Positions 29,693 through 38,738 are shown, counted from the first letter of the stretch. The stretch is 64,000 bases of DNA from an uncultured Bacteroidia bacterium (GCA_902769875.1 CACXQV010000001.1:1-64000); one strand, 5' to 3'. Notes: generated by a model from the sequence alone, not told the origin. Numbers and translations: made by a program.

Positions 29693-29761
29693 TCATTTTG
29701 AAGCCATTTTGGAGAAGATGGAGGTGCAGGCGTAGATGAGGTTCACGCCTATGAGGGCGAG
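29693..29761 (-). pseudogene. Scar of an ArnF-like gene (first 22 codons only)
   Basis: Read on the minus strand, these 69 bases encode LALIGVNLIYACTSIFSKMA followed by Ser-Lys and a stop. That matches residues 9-27 of the intact ArnF-like protein (ALIGVNFIYACTSIFTKMA) with changes mainly at synonymous positions. No start codon is kept, and the reading frame stops just after the homologous part. It lies between the GT2 gene and the AAA/PD-(D/E)XK gene, while the intact copy lies on the other side of the AAA gene. The synonymous divergence argues against a very recent duplication and for a recombination that brought in a divergent copy. Confidence 0.8.
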
Positions 29762-29807
29762 GTGCGGTTTGTATGAAGCGGTCGTACAATAATAAATAAA
29801 ATAACCA

Positions 29808-30746
29808 TTAATCCAAATTGACTGTCTCTCTCACAATATATGAAGGATAACCTTTAACCTGGTCAAAAATTTTCCCAATATACAAACCTAATACACCTAC
29901 AACAAATAAAATGAGTCCTCCCACAAACCAAATTGAAAAAACCGTCGTGGTGTAGCCTGACAAGGTAATAATTCCTGCCAGTTTAGCTATAAAATTGTAG
30001 ATCGCCAGCAAAAAAGATATGCCCGACATAGCGAACCCCAATCCCACTGCAATTCGCAGAGGTTTATTTGTCCTTGAAATAATAACCTCAAAAGCCGATT
30101 TGAACAACTTACGAATAGTATAGCTGCTATGGCCTTCAGCTCTAGGTGCCTGTTCTATCTCTATATAGGTTTTTTTATAACCCAAAGCCTCTATCATTGG
30201 CCTAAATGACCTGGTAAAGGTAGGGATTTTATTATAAATTTCAATTACGTCATGCTTATAAATTCCAAAATTAGAAGCTGCGGGGTCTGACTTGCTTCCG
30301 CTAAGAAAATCAAAAGCCCAATGAAAAGCAACAGACGAGAACCTTTTCCACCATCCGACATGCTTCACCACACGACGAGCCATTACAATATCATAACCTT
30401 CTTGTGCTTTTTTGTACAAGGTCGGGATATCTTCGGGCAAATCCTGCAAATCGCAATCCATCACCACCACCCAATCACCTTTTGCATAAGCCAACCCAGC
30501 TGTAATGGCATATTGTTGGCCAAAATTACGACTTAGATTAATGCCTTTAACCTTTGAGTTTGCCTTACACTCCTCTTGAATTTTCAACCATAAATTGTCT
30601 GGGGAGGCATCATTTACCAAAATGATTTCATAGCTATCGGTAAAAAGGGACACACTACTAATGATTCTTGAGACCAACTCATAAACCATTTTTTCGCCAT
30701 AATACTCTGGTATAACAATTGAAATATGAGAATTATCCATCTGCAT
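29808..30746 (-). CDS. Polyprenyl-phosphate glycosyltransferase (GT2, ArnC/GtrB type)
   Basis: The 312-residue product has an N-terminal GT-A domain with ISIVIPEYYGEKMVYELV, YEIILVNDASPDNLW, LSRNFGQQYAITAGLAYAKG and VVMDCDLQDLPED, where the DxD-type motif binds metal. Two membrane helices are near the C-terminus (about residues 232-255 and 268-292). This is the layout of ArnC, GtrB and DPM1-like enzymes that attach a sugar to undecaprenyl phosphate. Together with the ArnE/ArnF-like pair and the GT-C-like proteins downstream it would make and flip a lipid-linked sugar; Fuc4N or its derivative is the obvious candidate, but the donor is not proven. It is spaced 16 bp from the acyltransferase gene. 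Confidence 0.9.
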   Translation of the reverse strand: MQMDNSHISIVIPEYYGEKMVYELVSRIISSVSLFTDSYEIILVNDASPDNLWLKIQEECKANSKVKGINLSRNFGQQYAITAGLAYAKGDWVVVMDCDLQDLPEDIPTLYKKAQEGYDIVMARRVVKHVGWWKRFSSVAFHWAFDFLSGSKSDPAASNFGIYKHDVIEIYNKIPTFTRSFRPMIEALGYKKTYIEIEQAPRAEGHSSYTIRKLFKSAFEVIISRTNKPLRIAVGLGFAMSGISFLLAIYNFIAKLAGIITLSGYTTTVFSIWFVGGLILFVVGVLGLYIGKIFDQVKGYPSYIVRETVNLD

Positions 30747-30762
30747 TATTTGAAAACAATAA

Positions 30763-31350
30763 TTAATATTGAGGCAAAGTCCAATCCATTTTTTCTATTA
30801 TTTCGCGCCGCTCTGCCGTCGGCTTTTCCCTTTCCCCAACCTTACGAGCCGGTGCTCCAACATAGATTCCCCATGGTTCCAAATCTTTATTTACAAAAGC
30901 ATTAGAGCCAACAACTGCTCCTTTGCCAATTGTCACCCCAGGCATTACCACACAATTTGCACCAAGATAAGCATCATCTGAAATAATAATATCTCCATAT
31001 TTTGTGGCATGCGTTTCTTCAGGCAAATGCTCATTTGTATAATAACCATTAAACTCATAAGTCGACCCTAATAATTTAGAACCAGGCCCAATAAAACAAC
31101 GATTCCCAATTGTGATATGGGCATGACCTTCAATTACGCAATGCCAACAAATAATGCTATACTTCCCTAACACGAAAGACTCTTTTGCATCAATAAACGC
31201 AAAATCAAGGATACGACATTCATCTCCTAACACGGCAAATTCTGGGTTTATGATCTTTGCCAAAGACCAGATTTTTACATTTTTTCCATAATATTTCACT
31301 TTGTCAAGAACATGTTCGCCCATCAAATCTGAATATGCAATATCTTTCAT
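30763..31350 (-). CDS. Hexapeptide-repeat acyltransferase (left-handed beta-helix)
   Basis: The 195-residue product has the repeat pattern of the LbH acyltransferases. Repeats such as VLGDECRILDFAFID and ITIGNRCFIGPGSKLLGS lead to IISDDAYLGANCVVMPGVTI and GKGAVVGSNAFVNKDLEPWG with the CoA-site ending YVGAPARKVGERE. The His in WHCVIEGHAHITIGN is a candidate for the catalytic base. It resembles O- and N-acetyltransferases of glycan loci (CatB/WbpD/VioB-like). It overlaps the ATP-grasp gene upstream by four bases (ATGA). Since wecE is present without wecD, N-acylation of a 4-amino sugar is a reasonable guess; O-acetylation is equally possible. Confidence 0.85.
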   Translation of the reverse strand: MKDIAYSDLMGEHVLDKVKYYGKNVKIWSLAKIINPEFAVLGDECRILDFAFIDAKESFVLGKYSIICWHCVIEGHAHITIGNRCFIGPGSKLLGSTYEFNGYYTNEHLPEETHATKYGDIIISDDAYLGANCVVMPGVTIGKGAVVGSNAFVNKDLEPWGIYVGAPARKVGEREKPTAERREIIEKMDWTLPQY

Positions 31351-32489
31351 ATTTTTTTGAATGTTTGTTTTTTATGTATTATAATTAGTTTCTTGTTTCC
31401 CTGATAAATCAAATACCCACTCCTATCCGCACTGCATTTTACGGGCCGCAAAACCTCGTCAGTTATCTCAGCACGAACTATTTGGGGCAATTTCGCTTCT
31501 TTTATAATAGTTTGCAAATGTTTTGTTTCTTCACACAAAAAATAAACACCAGCAAAATGACGCTCACCAAAAACGGGTTCTCCAAAGTTCCCCAAAGCCA
31601 CATCAATTACACCTTTCAAGTAATCATAACCCGTCGACAGATGCACCAAATCACTTCCAATGAAATCACCGCCCATACGGGCACCTATTTCCATTACATA
31701 GATTCTACCATCCGTTGTAATTTTGTATTCGGAATGAGAGGCACCATTGGTCACGCCCAAGGCATCCAAGGCTTTTTTCGTCAAATCATAAATCCGGACG
31801 TATTGTTCCTTTGTGAAATCGGCTGGCTGATGATGCTCCAATTCAACAAAATGCGGCGCACCGGTTGTTACCTTATCCGTAATCTGCAAAGGAAAATGTT
31901 TACCTTGATAGGAGATAAATTCCACACTGATTTCACGTCCTTCAATATATTCCTCAACAATGGCCTCGTGTTTGAAAGAACAACTCAAAGCCACTTCAAT
32001 GGCGGCCTGCAAATCTTCAAGCCGTCCAACCTTTGAAATACCCAAACTACCAGAACGGTCTGTCGGCTTAACAATTACAGGAAATCGCAACGCCTTTGAA
32101 TCCAACTGTCCGTAAGCAGTAATCTTTTGGTAAGCAGGGCAAGGTATTCCTGCGGATGAAAACGCTTGCCGCATCAGATACTTGTTGTTGGCTCGCAAAG
32201 CCACTTCGTATGTGTTGCCAACCAGCCCCATCTTTTCGGCAACATACGCCACCGTTGGTGCTGCCACATCGGAAGCAATGGTGCAAATCCCATCAATTTG
32301 CTTTTCTCGGCAAACCTCAAGAATTTGTTCCTTTTCCACTATCGAAATCGGAAAGAACTCGTCGGCTTCATCTTTGCAAACCGCGCCTTCAGCCCAAGCG
32401 AAACAAATGGTATGCAATCCCATTTCCTTCGCTTTTTTTACCAACGGCAGTTGAAGATAGGAAGCTCCTATTATGGCTAGTTTTTGCAT
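31347..32489 (-). CDS. ATP-grasp ligase of the carbamoyl-phosphate-synthetase-like type
   Basis: The 380-residue protein has the three ATP-grasp parts. The N-terminal pre-domain is LAIIGASYLQLPLVKKAKE. The ATP-binding domain contains RFPVIVKPTDRSGSLGISKV and AIVEEYIEGREISVEFIS, and the metal/substrate region contains IYVMEIGARMGGDFIGSDLV. The ligase ties a carboxylate to an amine or other nucleophile through an acyl phosphate. In glycan loci such enzymes attach amino acids or formyl/acyl groups to amino or uronic sugars. It overlaps the DNA methyltransferase gene upstream by 13 bases and the acyltransferase downstream by four, so all three are co-translated or tightly coupled. Confidence 0.88.
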   Translation of the reverse strand: MQKLAIIGASYLQLPLVKKAKEMGLHTICFAWAEGAVCKDEADEFFPISIVEKEQILEVCREKQIDGICTIASDVAAPTVAYVAEKMGLVGNTYEVALRANNKYLMRQAFSSAGIPCPAYQKITAYGQLDSKALRFPVIVKPTDRSGSLGISKVGRLEDLQAAIEVALSCSFKHEAIVEEYIEGREISVEFISYQGKHFPLQITDKVTTGAPHFVELEHHQPADFTKEQYVRIYDLTKKALDALGVTNGASHSEYKITTDGRIYVMEIGARMGGDFIGSDLVHLSTGYDYLKGVIDVALGNFGEPVFGERHFAGVYFLCEETKHLQTIIKEAKLPQIVRAEITDEVLRPVKCSADRSGYLIYQGNKKLIIIHKKQTFKKI

Positions 32490-34219
32490 TTCTTTATCAA
32501 TTCAATCTCTTGCAAATCAAATTCATACAAATCAAAAATCAACTCATCAATTTTTGCTTGAGCCTCCAAATCGCCTTTCAAGGCCTCATCCACCAAAGCG
32601 CTCAATTCCTGGTCAGTTTCTTCATCGATTTTCGGGAACGGCAAGGCCGACAAGTTGCCTTTCAATATCTTCAAGTCGCCGAAACGCTTGGAATACAAGA
32701 AGTTGAACAAGGCCGAGTTCAAAAACGCCATCACCGTCTTGGTGCTCATACCGTCCACTTCGGGAATGAGGATGTTGGCGCTGTTGAGGAAGAGGCTTTG
32801 CGTGTCGTCGTAGGCAAAACAAAGGCGGCTCGAAACAAATTTATAGACCAACTTCTCCTTGGCACGATAGAACTCGTCTTTTGCACACTGCTGAAAATCA
32901 GCGCGATTGAATTTTATGTAACGGGTGGCGGGACTCAGGTGGTATTTGCTGATGTCTTTCCCTGTATAAATCTTCTCCAAACCTTTCATCGGCTTGTCTT
33001 TCAGCACCTTGGCATTGTTGCCGGTGATGATGCCCAAAGCCCAGCGGCTGTGGGAGAGGTCGTCGTGGCGAAAACGCTCGGCTATGCTGATGATGGCCTC
33101 GTCGCGGTCGTTGAGCATCGGGATGGCGCAAAAGTCGTCCTCGCGCGGCTTGAACTCTTTCCGCGACACTTCGTTCTTCGCGTTAGTCACGGTGTAACTC
33201 TGGCTTCCAAATACAGGCTTCTTGCTGACTTTCAGACTGATGAAATCAGTAAACACGCCCTTGAACCTCTCGCGATAGCATTTCAGGCTCTCCATCCGTG
33301 TCTCGTGGCACACAAAGCGCCGCAAGTCGGCGTGTACCTTGATTTTCATCATCGACGAAGGCAAGAGGAAATGCTGTATCCCGTTCTTGTTCAGGAATTT
33401 GAACGACTCGGTGAAGAACAATGAAGCCTTTTCCTTCGAATTGATGACTTCGGAGCTGTGTTGCCGGCCTTTTTCGGTGCCCCAAGGCGGATTGGTGACG
33501 ATGTAGTCGAATTTCAAATCGCCCAAGGCCGAAGCTGCGTGAAGCAGGAAATCCATTTGGTAAATCTGGGGATAAATCGGCGACTCGCCGAACTTCACCA
33601 TCAAATTGGCCTTGGCAATCATCACGGCGAGCGGGTCGTTGTCGATGCCAAAAAGCTGCTCCAAACGGGCGTGCTCCAGCTTCAGGAGGAAAATGCCACT
33701 GCCACAGCAGGGGTCGAGGAACTTTTCGCTGCTGAGGATGCGGATGTCGGAAAGCATCTCGTTGACAATCACTGGCTTGGTGTAATACAAGCCCTTCAAG
33801 ATACGTTGTCCTTCTGCCGTCAGCGACTGATAGACAAAGCCAATCCAATCGTCTTGACGGTTTTTCAGGATTTGTCGAGGCACATCGACATCAACACGCT
33901 GATAATGTGTGTATTCCTCGAAAAAACGGCGTCGATTCCCTTCGTTGACCCGATTATGCTCCACATACAAAGCGCAAAGGCTGAAAACCAGATTGTCAAT
34001 GGGATAATCTGCGGCCTTCAAGTCGTCCACGAAACGTGGCAAGCTGCCCGCCATCACATAGCCTTCGGGCGTGATGATTCTCTGCGAACGGCTTTTGTTG
34101 GCGCGACTTGTCAGGCGGTTGTTTCCGTTATGTTGCAGTTTGTCCCAATTGCGTTTTGTTGCTTTCGAGATATAAAAACCGGATTCCTTCATTACACAGC
34201 TTCGCCTTCTAAGTCCCAT
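32477..34219 (-). CDS. Orphan N6-adenine DNA methyltransferase with TaqI-like recognition domain
   Basis: The 580-residue protein has motif I SSEKFLDPCCGSGIFLLKLE (about residues 165-184), motif IV YIVTNPPWGTEKG, and a C-terminal region (about residues 360-560) similar to TaqI/Eco57I-type specificity domains with KIYTGKDISKYHLSPATRYI. The N-terminal 110 residues lack a nuclease motif, and no restriction endonuclease is adjacent. It may therefore be an orphan (regulatory) methylase or half of a restriction system whose partner is outside the window. Two in-frame ATG codons exist (34219 and 34192) and neither has a strong ribosome-binding site. A -7 box lies at 34286-34293. The gene leads the polysaccharide operon and overlaps the ATP-grasp gene by 13 bases. 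Confidence 0.85.
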   Translation of the reverse strand: MGLRRRSCVMKESGFYISKATKRNWDKLQHNGNNRLTSRANKSRSQRIITPEGYVMAGSLPRFVDDLKAADYPIDNLVFSLCALYVEHNRVNEGNRRRFFEEYTHYQRVDVDVPRQILKNRQDDWIGFVYQSLTAEGQRILKGLYYTKPVIVNEMLSDIRILSSEKFLDPCCGSGIFLLKLEHARLEQLFGIDNDPLAVMIAKANLMVKFGESPIYPQIYQMDFLLHAASALGDLKFDYIVTNPPWGTEKGRQHSSEVINSKEKASLFFTESFKFLNKNGIQHFLLPSSMMKIKVHADLRRFVCHETRMESLKCYRERFKGVFTDFISLKVSKKPVFGSQSYTVTNAKNEVSRKEFKPREDDFCAIPMLNDRDEAIISIAERFRHDDLSHSRWALGIITGNNAKVLKDKPMKGLEKIYTGKDISKYHLSPATRYIKFNRADFQQCAKDEFYRAKEKLVYKFVSSRLCFAYDDTQSLFLNSANILIPEVDGMSTKTVMAFLNSALFNFLYSKRFGDLKILKGNLSALPFPKIDEETDQELSALVDEALKGDLEAQAKIDELIFDLYEFDLQEIELIKKCKN

Positions 34220-34285
34220 TAAGAACGCTTAACGAACTCTGGTTCAGTGATATACATAAATACCCAATTTGGCATTTTAAACTTG

Positions 34286-34314
34286 CAAATATAAGGATTT
34301 TTGGGATAATCCAA
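34286..34314 (-). promoter_or_regulatory. Putative promoter for the methyltransferase-led polysaccharide operon
   Basis: On the minus strand TATATTTG (34293-34286) fits the -7 consensus TAnnTTTG, with a TTG 18 bp further upstream (34314-34312). It stands in the divergent gap between the methyltransferase and tsaB. Confidence 0.5.
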
Positions 34315-34376
34315 GCATTTTTTCAAATTTAAGAAGCGAAACGGCATCGCGCGTCTGTTCATTCGACAAAATTGCC

Positions 34377-34384
34377 TATTTTTG
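34377..34384 (+). promoter_or_regulatory. Putative -7 promoter box for tsaB
   Basis: TATTTTTG on the plus strand matches TAnnTTTG and ends 20 bp upstream of the tsaB ATG. It supports the ATG at 34405 over a longer reading frame starting with TTG at 34372. Confidence 0.45.
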
Positions 34385-34404
34385 CCCCACTAAAACCTGA
34401 TGAA

Positions 34405-35100
34405 ATGATATTGTGTTTGGAAACGGCCACGCCTGTTTGTTCGGTCGCGCTCAACGATGGTTGCTGCACGATTGCCTTGCGCGAAACGGAAGGCCAAAAC
34501 GCTCATTCTGAGAAGATTACCAACTTCATCCGTGAAGTGATGGAGGTAGCCAGAATCGATTATCGGCAATTGGATGCCGTCGCAGTCAGCCAAGGCCCCG
34601 GCTCATACACGGGCCTTCGCATCGGCGTGAGCACGGCCAAGGGCATTTGCTATGCCGCCGACTTGCCTTTGATGGCCATCGACACATTGGAAGCAATGGC
34701 CTACGGGATGAAGATGAAACTTGGAAGCCAAATCGCTGAAAATGATTTGCTTATCCCTATGATTGACGCGCGAAGAATGGAAGTGTATGCCGCCATTTTC
34801 GATGCCAACTTGAACAAAATCAACGACACGGCGGCTTTGGTCATTGACGAAAACTCGTTTGAGGATTTACGAAAAGGCCATCACCTTTGGCTTTTCGGCG
34901 ATGGAGCTCCAAAATTGATTAAACTCTTTGAAAACCAAAAGAATATCAGTGTTATAGATGGTTTCAAGCCCTCGGCGGCATATATGCTTCCACTGGCTGA
35001 AAAGGCTTTACGGGAACGGAAATTTGTCGATGTGGCGTATTTTGAACCGTTTTATTTGAAGGACTTCATTGCGGGAAAGCCGCATGTGAAAGGATTGTAA
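34405..35100 (+). CDS. tsaB: tRNA threonylcarbamoyladenosine biosynthesis protein TsaB
   Basis: The ATG at 34405 gives a 231-residue product, the normal TsaB length, beginning MILCLETATPVCSVALNDG. The family signature VSQGPGSYTGLRIGVSTAKG is present around residues 65-84, and ENDLLIPMIDARRMEVYAAIF follows. TsaB belongs to the ASKHA fold and pairs with TsaD and TsaE to make t6A at position 37 of ANN-decoding tRNAs. It is the first plus-strand gene after the polysaccharide block, separated from the M28 peptidase by about 164 bp. It appears intact and typical. Confidence 0.95.
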   Translation: MILCLETATPVCSVALNDGCCTIALRETEGQNAHSEKITNFIREVMEVARIDYRQLDAVAVSQGPGSYTGLRIGVSTAKGICYAADLPLMAIDTLEAMAYGMKMKLGSQIAENDLLIPMIDARRMEVYAAIFDANLNKINDTAALVIDENSFEDLRKGHHLWLFGDGAPKLIKLFENQKNISVIDGFKPSAAYMLPLAEKALRERKFVDVAYFEPFYLKDFIAGKPHVKGL

Positions 35101-35264
35101 ACCTAAAGTCGGCCCTATTACCTTTGGCTCCTGAGCCTATCGAAACACCAAAAAGGCACTTCCAAAAATTGCCTGCAATTTTCATCCTCGAACTCAATAA
35201 AATTCACATAATCAACAAATTCTCAAATTCTTGATAAAAAGAAATCCCCAAAAATGATTGGAAC

Positions 35265-36482
35265 ATGAAAAAGACCCTGCTTTTTGCCTTGATTTTGTTG
35301 CTTGGCGGAACAGCCTTCGCCCAGTCGCCCCATATCTTTGAGCATGATTATCCTATGGTTACTGACGAAGACCCTCACATCCGCGCACTGATGGACTCGG
35401 TCTCGGTCGATAGCATCAAAGCCAACATCGAACACCTCTGCTCCTATTGGACACGCCGCTACGACAGCCGTTATATTTGGGATGTACAAGACTGGTTGAT
35501 AGCTCGTTACAAGGGTTTCGGTGTCGACACGGTGATGCTCCACGACTTTCCGATTCCCGATTCCGACTTTGAGACTGCCGACAACGTTCTCGCCGTGAAA
35601 TGGGGCACAACGAAACCCGAAGAGTTCGTCGTCTGCGGCGCCCACTACGACTCGTGGAATGCCGACGGATACGACCCCGACACCATCCGCTCACCCGGCG
35701 CCGACGACAACGCCACGGGCGTGGCTGGCATCCTCGAAACCGCACGTTTGCTCAGTCCGTATACCTTCGACCGCTCCATCATTTTCGCCAACTGGTGCGC
35801 CGAAGAAATCGGCCTCATAGGCAGTGCCGCATACGCTCACGACATGGCTGAGCAAAGGATGGACATCGTGGCCTATTTCAACCTCGACATGACGGGTTAT
35901 CTCCAAGAAGGTTCCGACATACACGTCAACCTGATGTACACCTCCCAAGACGAACCTTTGGGCGATTACGTCAAATCGTTCAGCCGCACTTATTTTCCGG
36001 AAATGCGCATCTGGCAAGACTGGTTGACATGGGGCGACAGCGACTATTCCTCATTCAACCGCAACGGCTATGCCGCCATCCATCCTTTCGAAGACGTTCA
36101 TGCCAGCTCGCCGTTTATCCACACGAGGGAGGATGTTTTGGGATTGAGTGTCAACAATTTGGACCAATGCAAACGCTTCACTGAACTGAACCTTGGCACG
36201 GTGGCACTTTTGGCGGGACTCAACAATTTCAACTTGCCTGAAAACGAAACAATCAAAGTGGCGCTTTACCCTAATCCGGCAAAGGAATCGGTCAGTATTT
36301 TGGCCGAAGAAGGCTTGCAACAAGTCACCATTTACAACTTTTTGGGTCAGCAAATGGAAACAAAAAACCTGAAGGGCAAAAACAGATGTGTCATCAACAC
36401 AAATGATTATCCTTCAGGGATTTACTTGGTTCATCTCGCCACGGAAAACGGTGTCGCGATGAAGCGGTTGGTGGTCGAATAA
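35265..36482 (+). CDS. Secreted M28-family metallopeptidase with T9SS sorting domain
   Basis: The 405-residue product has a signal peptide (MKKTLLFALILLLGGTAFAQ) and an M28 zinc-peptidase domain. Zinc ligands are visible in VCGAHYDSWN (His, Asp), PGADDNATGVAG (Asp), NWCAEEIGLIGS (Glu pair), FNLDMTGYL (Asp) and SPFIHTREDV (His). M28 members are aminopeptidases or glutaminyl cyclases. The last 80 residues, including YPNPAKESVSIL, YNFLGQQME and PSGIYLVHL, fit a type IX secretion C-terminal sorting domain, so it is probably secreted or surface-attached through the outer membrane. It converges with gltX, 11 bp apart. Confidence 0.93.
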   Translation: MKKTLLFALILLLGGTAFAQSPHIFEHDYPMVTDEDPHIRALMDSVSVDSIKANIEHLCSYWTRRYDSRYIWDVQDWLIARYKGFGVDTVMLHDFPIPDSDFETADNVLAVKWGTTKPEEFVVCGAHYDSWNADGYDPDTIRSPGADDNATGVAGILETARLLSPYTFDRSIIFANWCAEEIGLIGSAAYAHDMAEQRMDIVAYFNLDMTGYLQEGSDIHVNLMYTSQDEPLGDYVKSFSRTYFPEMRIWQDWLTWGDSDYSSFNRNGYAAIHPFEDVHASSPFIHTREDVLGLSVNNLDQCKRFTELNLGTVALLAGLNNFNLPENETIKVALYPNPAKESVSILAEEGLQQVTIYNFLGQQMETKNLKGKNRCVINTNDYPSGIYLVHLATENGVAMKRLVVE

Positions 36483-36493
36483 AGGTTTGTTTT

Positions 36494-38011
36494 TCAACCC
36501 AACACTTTCACTCCGGCATCAATGCGCTTGAGGGTTTCTTCCTTGCCCAAAAGTTCGAGGATTTCGCCGATATGAGGGCCTTTGCCGGCACCAACCACCA
36601 TCAGGCGGAGGCCGTTCATCACCAAGCCCATATTGAGTTCATTGCCTGTAATCCAATTGTTTAGCGTTTCGTCGATGTTGGCCAAACTGAACGGCTCGAT
36701 GCCGTTGATGACCTCTTTCACTTTGAGCATCGTTTCAGCCGAATTTTCCTTCCAACGTTTCTTGACGGTCACGGGGTCGTACTCCGTCGGAGCCTCGAAG
36801 AAGAAGAAACTCTGGTCCCAGATTTCTTTCACGAAATTGACCCTATCTTTCACCAAACCAGCCACTTTCACAGCGAAATCAAGTGAAGTTTCGATGCCTT
36901 TTTCGTCTTTCAGCCAAGCCTGATAGTCCTTGCCGACTTCCTCATTCGACTTGCGCATCAGCCATTCGTGGTTGAACCATTTCGTTTTCTCCACGTTGAA
37001 CTTCGCCCCGCTCTTGCTGCAACGCTCAAGTGAGAAGGCCTGAATGAGTTCGTCCATCGTGAAGATTTCCTGCTCCGTTCCGGGATTCCAACCGAGAAGT
37101 GCCAACATATTGATGAACGCCTCGGGGTAGTAGCCCGACTGCTTGTAGCCCATAGCCGTGTCGCCGGTTTTCGGGTCTTGCCAGAACATTGGGAAAACGG
37201 GGAAACCGAGGCGGTCGCCGTCGCGCTTGCTCAACTTACCATTTCCGTCGGGCTTGAGCAACAGAGGCAGGTGTGCGAATTGCGGGGCTTCCCAGCCGAA
37301 AGCCTCGTAAAGCATAACGTGCAAGGGCATCGAAGGCAGCCATTCCTCGCCACGGATGACGTGGCTGATCTTCATCAAATGGTCGTCGACGATGTTGGCC
37401 AAGTGGTAGGTCGGCATTCCGTCGCTCTTGAACAAAACCTTGTCGTCCAAGGTGTTGGTTTGCACACGCACCTCGCCGCGAATCAGGTCGTGCATAACGA
37501 TTTCGCGGTCTTCGGGAATCATAAAACGCACCGTGTAGGGCGTGCCGTCGGCAATGAGCCTATCGACATCTTCCTTGCTCATTGTCAAACTATTGCGTAG
37601 GTTTTTGCGTGTCTGGCAGTTGTAGATGAAAGTCTGCTTGTTGGCTTCGGCCTCCTTGCGGTATTTGTCCAACTCCTCGGCGGTGTCGAAGGCGATGTAG
37701 GCGCAGCCTTTGGCCAAGAGTTCGTCGCTGTATTGCTTGTAGAGGTGCTTGCGGTTGCTCTGCTTGTAGGGACCATATTCGCCGCCCACATAGTCGCTTT
37801 CGTCGAACTTGATGCCGCACCAATCCAAGGACTGTACGATGTATCCCTCGGCACCTGGCACGAATCGCGTCTGGTCGGTGTCCTCGATGCGGAGGATCAT
37901 TTTGCCGCCGTTCTTCTTGGCAAACAGATAGTTATATAACGCCGTTCTCACGCCCCCGATGTGCAGCGGCCCCGTCGGGCTGGGGGCAAATCTTACTCTT
38001 ACTTCGTTCAT
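36494..38011 (-). CDS. gltX: Glutamyl-tRNA synthetase
   Basis: The ATG at 38011 gives 505 residues, starting [20 protein letters not shown], which carries the class I HIGH-like motif (HIGG). The KMSKS-like motif is [11 protein letters not shown] around residue 270. The conserved GKLSKRDGD and [17 protein letters not shown] regions are intact. The enzyme charges tRNA-Glu with glutamate. A longer in-frame extension of 13 codons upstream is not supported. A -7 box TACCTTTG (minus strand, 38112-38119) lies about 100 bp upstream. Nothing unusual is seen. Confidence 0.97.
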   Translation of the reverse strand: MNEVRVRFAPSPTGPLHIGGVRTALYNYLFAKKNGGKMILRIEDTDQTRFVPGAEGYIVQSLDWCGIKFDESDYVGGEYGPYKQSNRKHLYKQYSDELLAKGCAYIAFDTAEELDKYRKEAEANKQTFIYNCQTRKNLRNSLTMSKEDVDRLIADGTPYTVRFMIPEDREIVMHDLIRGEVRVQTNTLDDKVLFKSDGMPTYHLANIVDDHLMKISHVIRGEEWLPSMPLHVMLYEAFGWEAPQFAHLPLLLKPDGNGKLSKRDGDRLGFPVFPMFWQDPKTGDTAMGYKQSGYYPEAFINMLALLGWNPGTEQEIFTMDELIQAFSLERCSKSGAKFNVEKTKWFNHEWLMRKSNEEVGKDYQAWLKDEKGIETSLDFAVKVAGLVKDRVNFVKEIWDQSFFFFEAPTEYDPVTVKKRWKENSAETMLKVKEVINGIEPFSLANIDETLNNWITGNELNMGLVMNGLRLMVVGAGKGPHIGEILELLGKEETLKRIDAGVKVLG

Positions 38012-38111
38012 TGTGATGATGATTATGTTTTGCTGAACCCAAAAACTCACCTTGGCAATGCGAACAAAAACTTCGCTATCAGATGAGTAAATCGGTTTGG
38101 TTTTGCGGCGG

Positions 38112-38119
38112 CAAAGGTA
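38112..38119 (-). promoter_or_regulatory. Putative -7 promoter box for gltX
   Basis: Minus-strand TACCTTTG fits the TAnnTTTG consensus, just downstream of the decayed AAA gene. Confidence 0.45.
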
Positions 38120-38125
38120 TAAAAA

Positions 38126-38708
38126 TTACTTGAACAAATCCTCCAAAGTCACCACTTTTTGAACGACTCCAGAATGTTCATTAAACGCCAACCCAATCGT
38201 TGTCACCAAAGTGAAATGGATGTTTTTCCTCGATTTCGTGATTCTTGCCAGCAAATCAATGCGGTCCTCAAAGTCGAAACGGTCTTCTTGCGTGAGTGCG
38301 TATGCCTTTTTGTAGAACTTCATTTCACACAAATTCAGCACATTATCTGCTCGGTCAATGAGCAAATCGATTTGCCCGCCTGCCCGTATCGAGTTTGACG
38401 AGCAGTTTTTCAAGCAGATAAAACGCTTCGAGCCACGACTTGGGGCAAGGCGTTTGTTCGTCCATACCGCTTCGCAGCAACGAATAATGGAACGACTGCA
38501 ACTGTGCGTGCATCGTCATCTTCGCGCCATCGTCAAACGGGGAAAGTCCAGTATGATGGAAGGTCATCTTGTCCTTGAACACCTGATTGACGAGATAAGT
38601 CTTTCCCACACGCCGACGGCCATAGACGGCCACAAACTGCGCTTTGTCGCTGTGATACAATCTGTTGAGTTCCTCTATCTCCTTTTTTCTCCCAATGATT
38701 TCCGCCAT
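38126..38708 (-). pseudogene. Decayed AAA ATPase with large internal deletion and frameshift
   Basis: The first 110 codons (from 38708) encode an AAA N-terminus: MAEIIGRKKEIEELNRLY followed by Walker A VYGRRRVGKTYLVNQVF. Around 38400 the reading frame changes, and the remaining 95 codons encode a C-terminal domain with GGQIDLLIDRADNVLNLCEM and EDLFK at the end. That end is typical of PD-(D/E)XK-like C-termini of archaeal-type ATPases (DUF234). A complete family member is near 450 residues, so roughly 250 central residues are missing and the two ends are out of frame. Its promoter region carries repeat and palindrome elements (38717-38815). Confidence 0.85.
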
Positions 38709-38730
38709 AATGCAACATTATATTTCGCCA

Positions 38731-38738
38731 CAAAAGTA
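38731..38738 (-). promoter_or_regulatory. Putative -7 promoter box of the decayed AAA gene
   Basis: Minus-strand TACTTTTG matches TAnnTTTG, 22 bp upstream of the ATG at 38708. It is preceded by the palindrome at 38755-38782. Confidence 0.4.
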
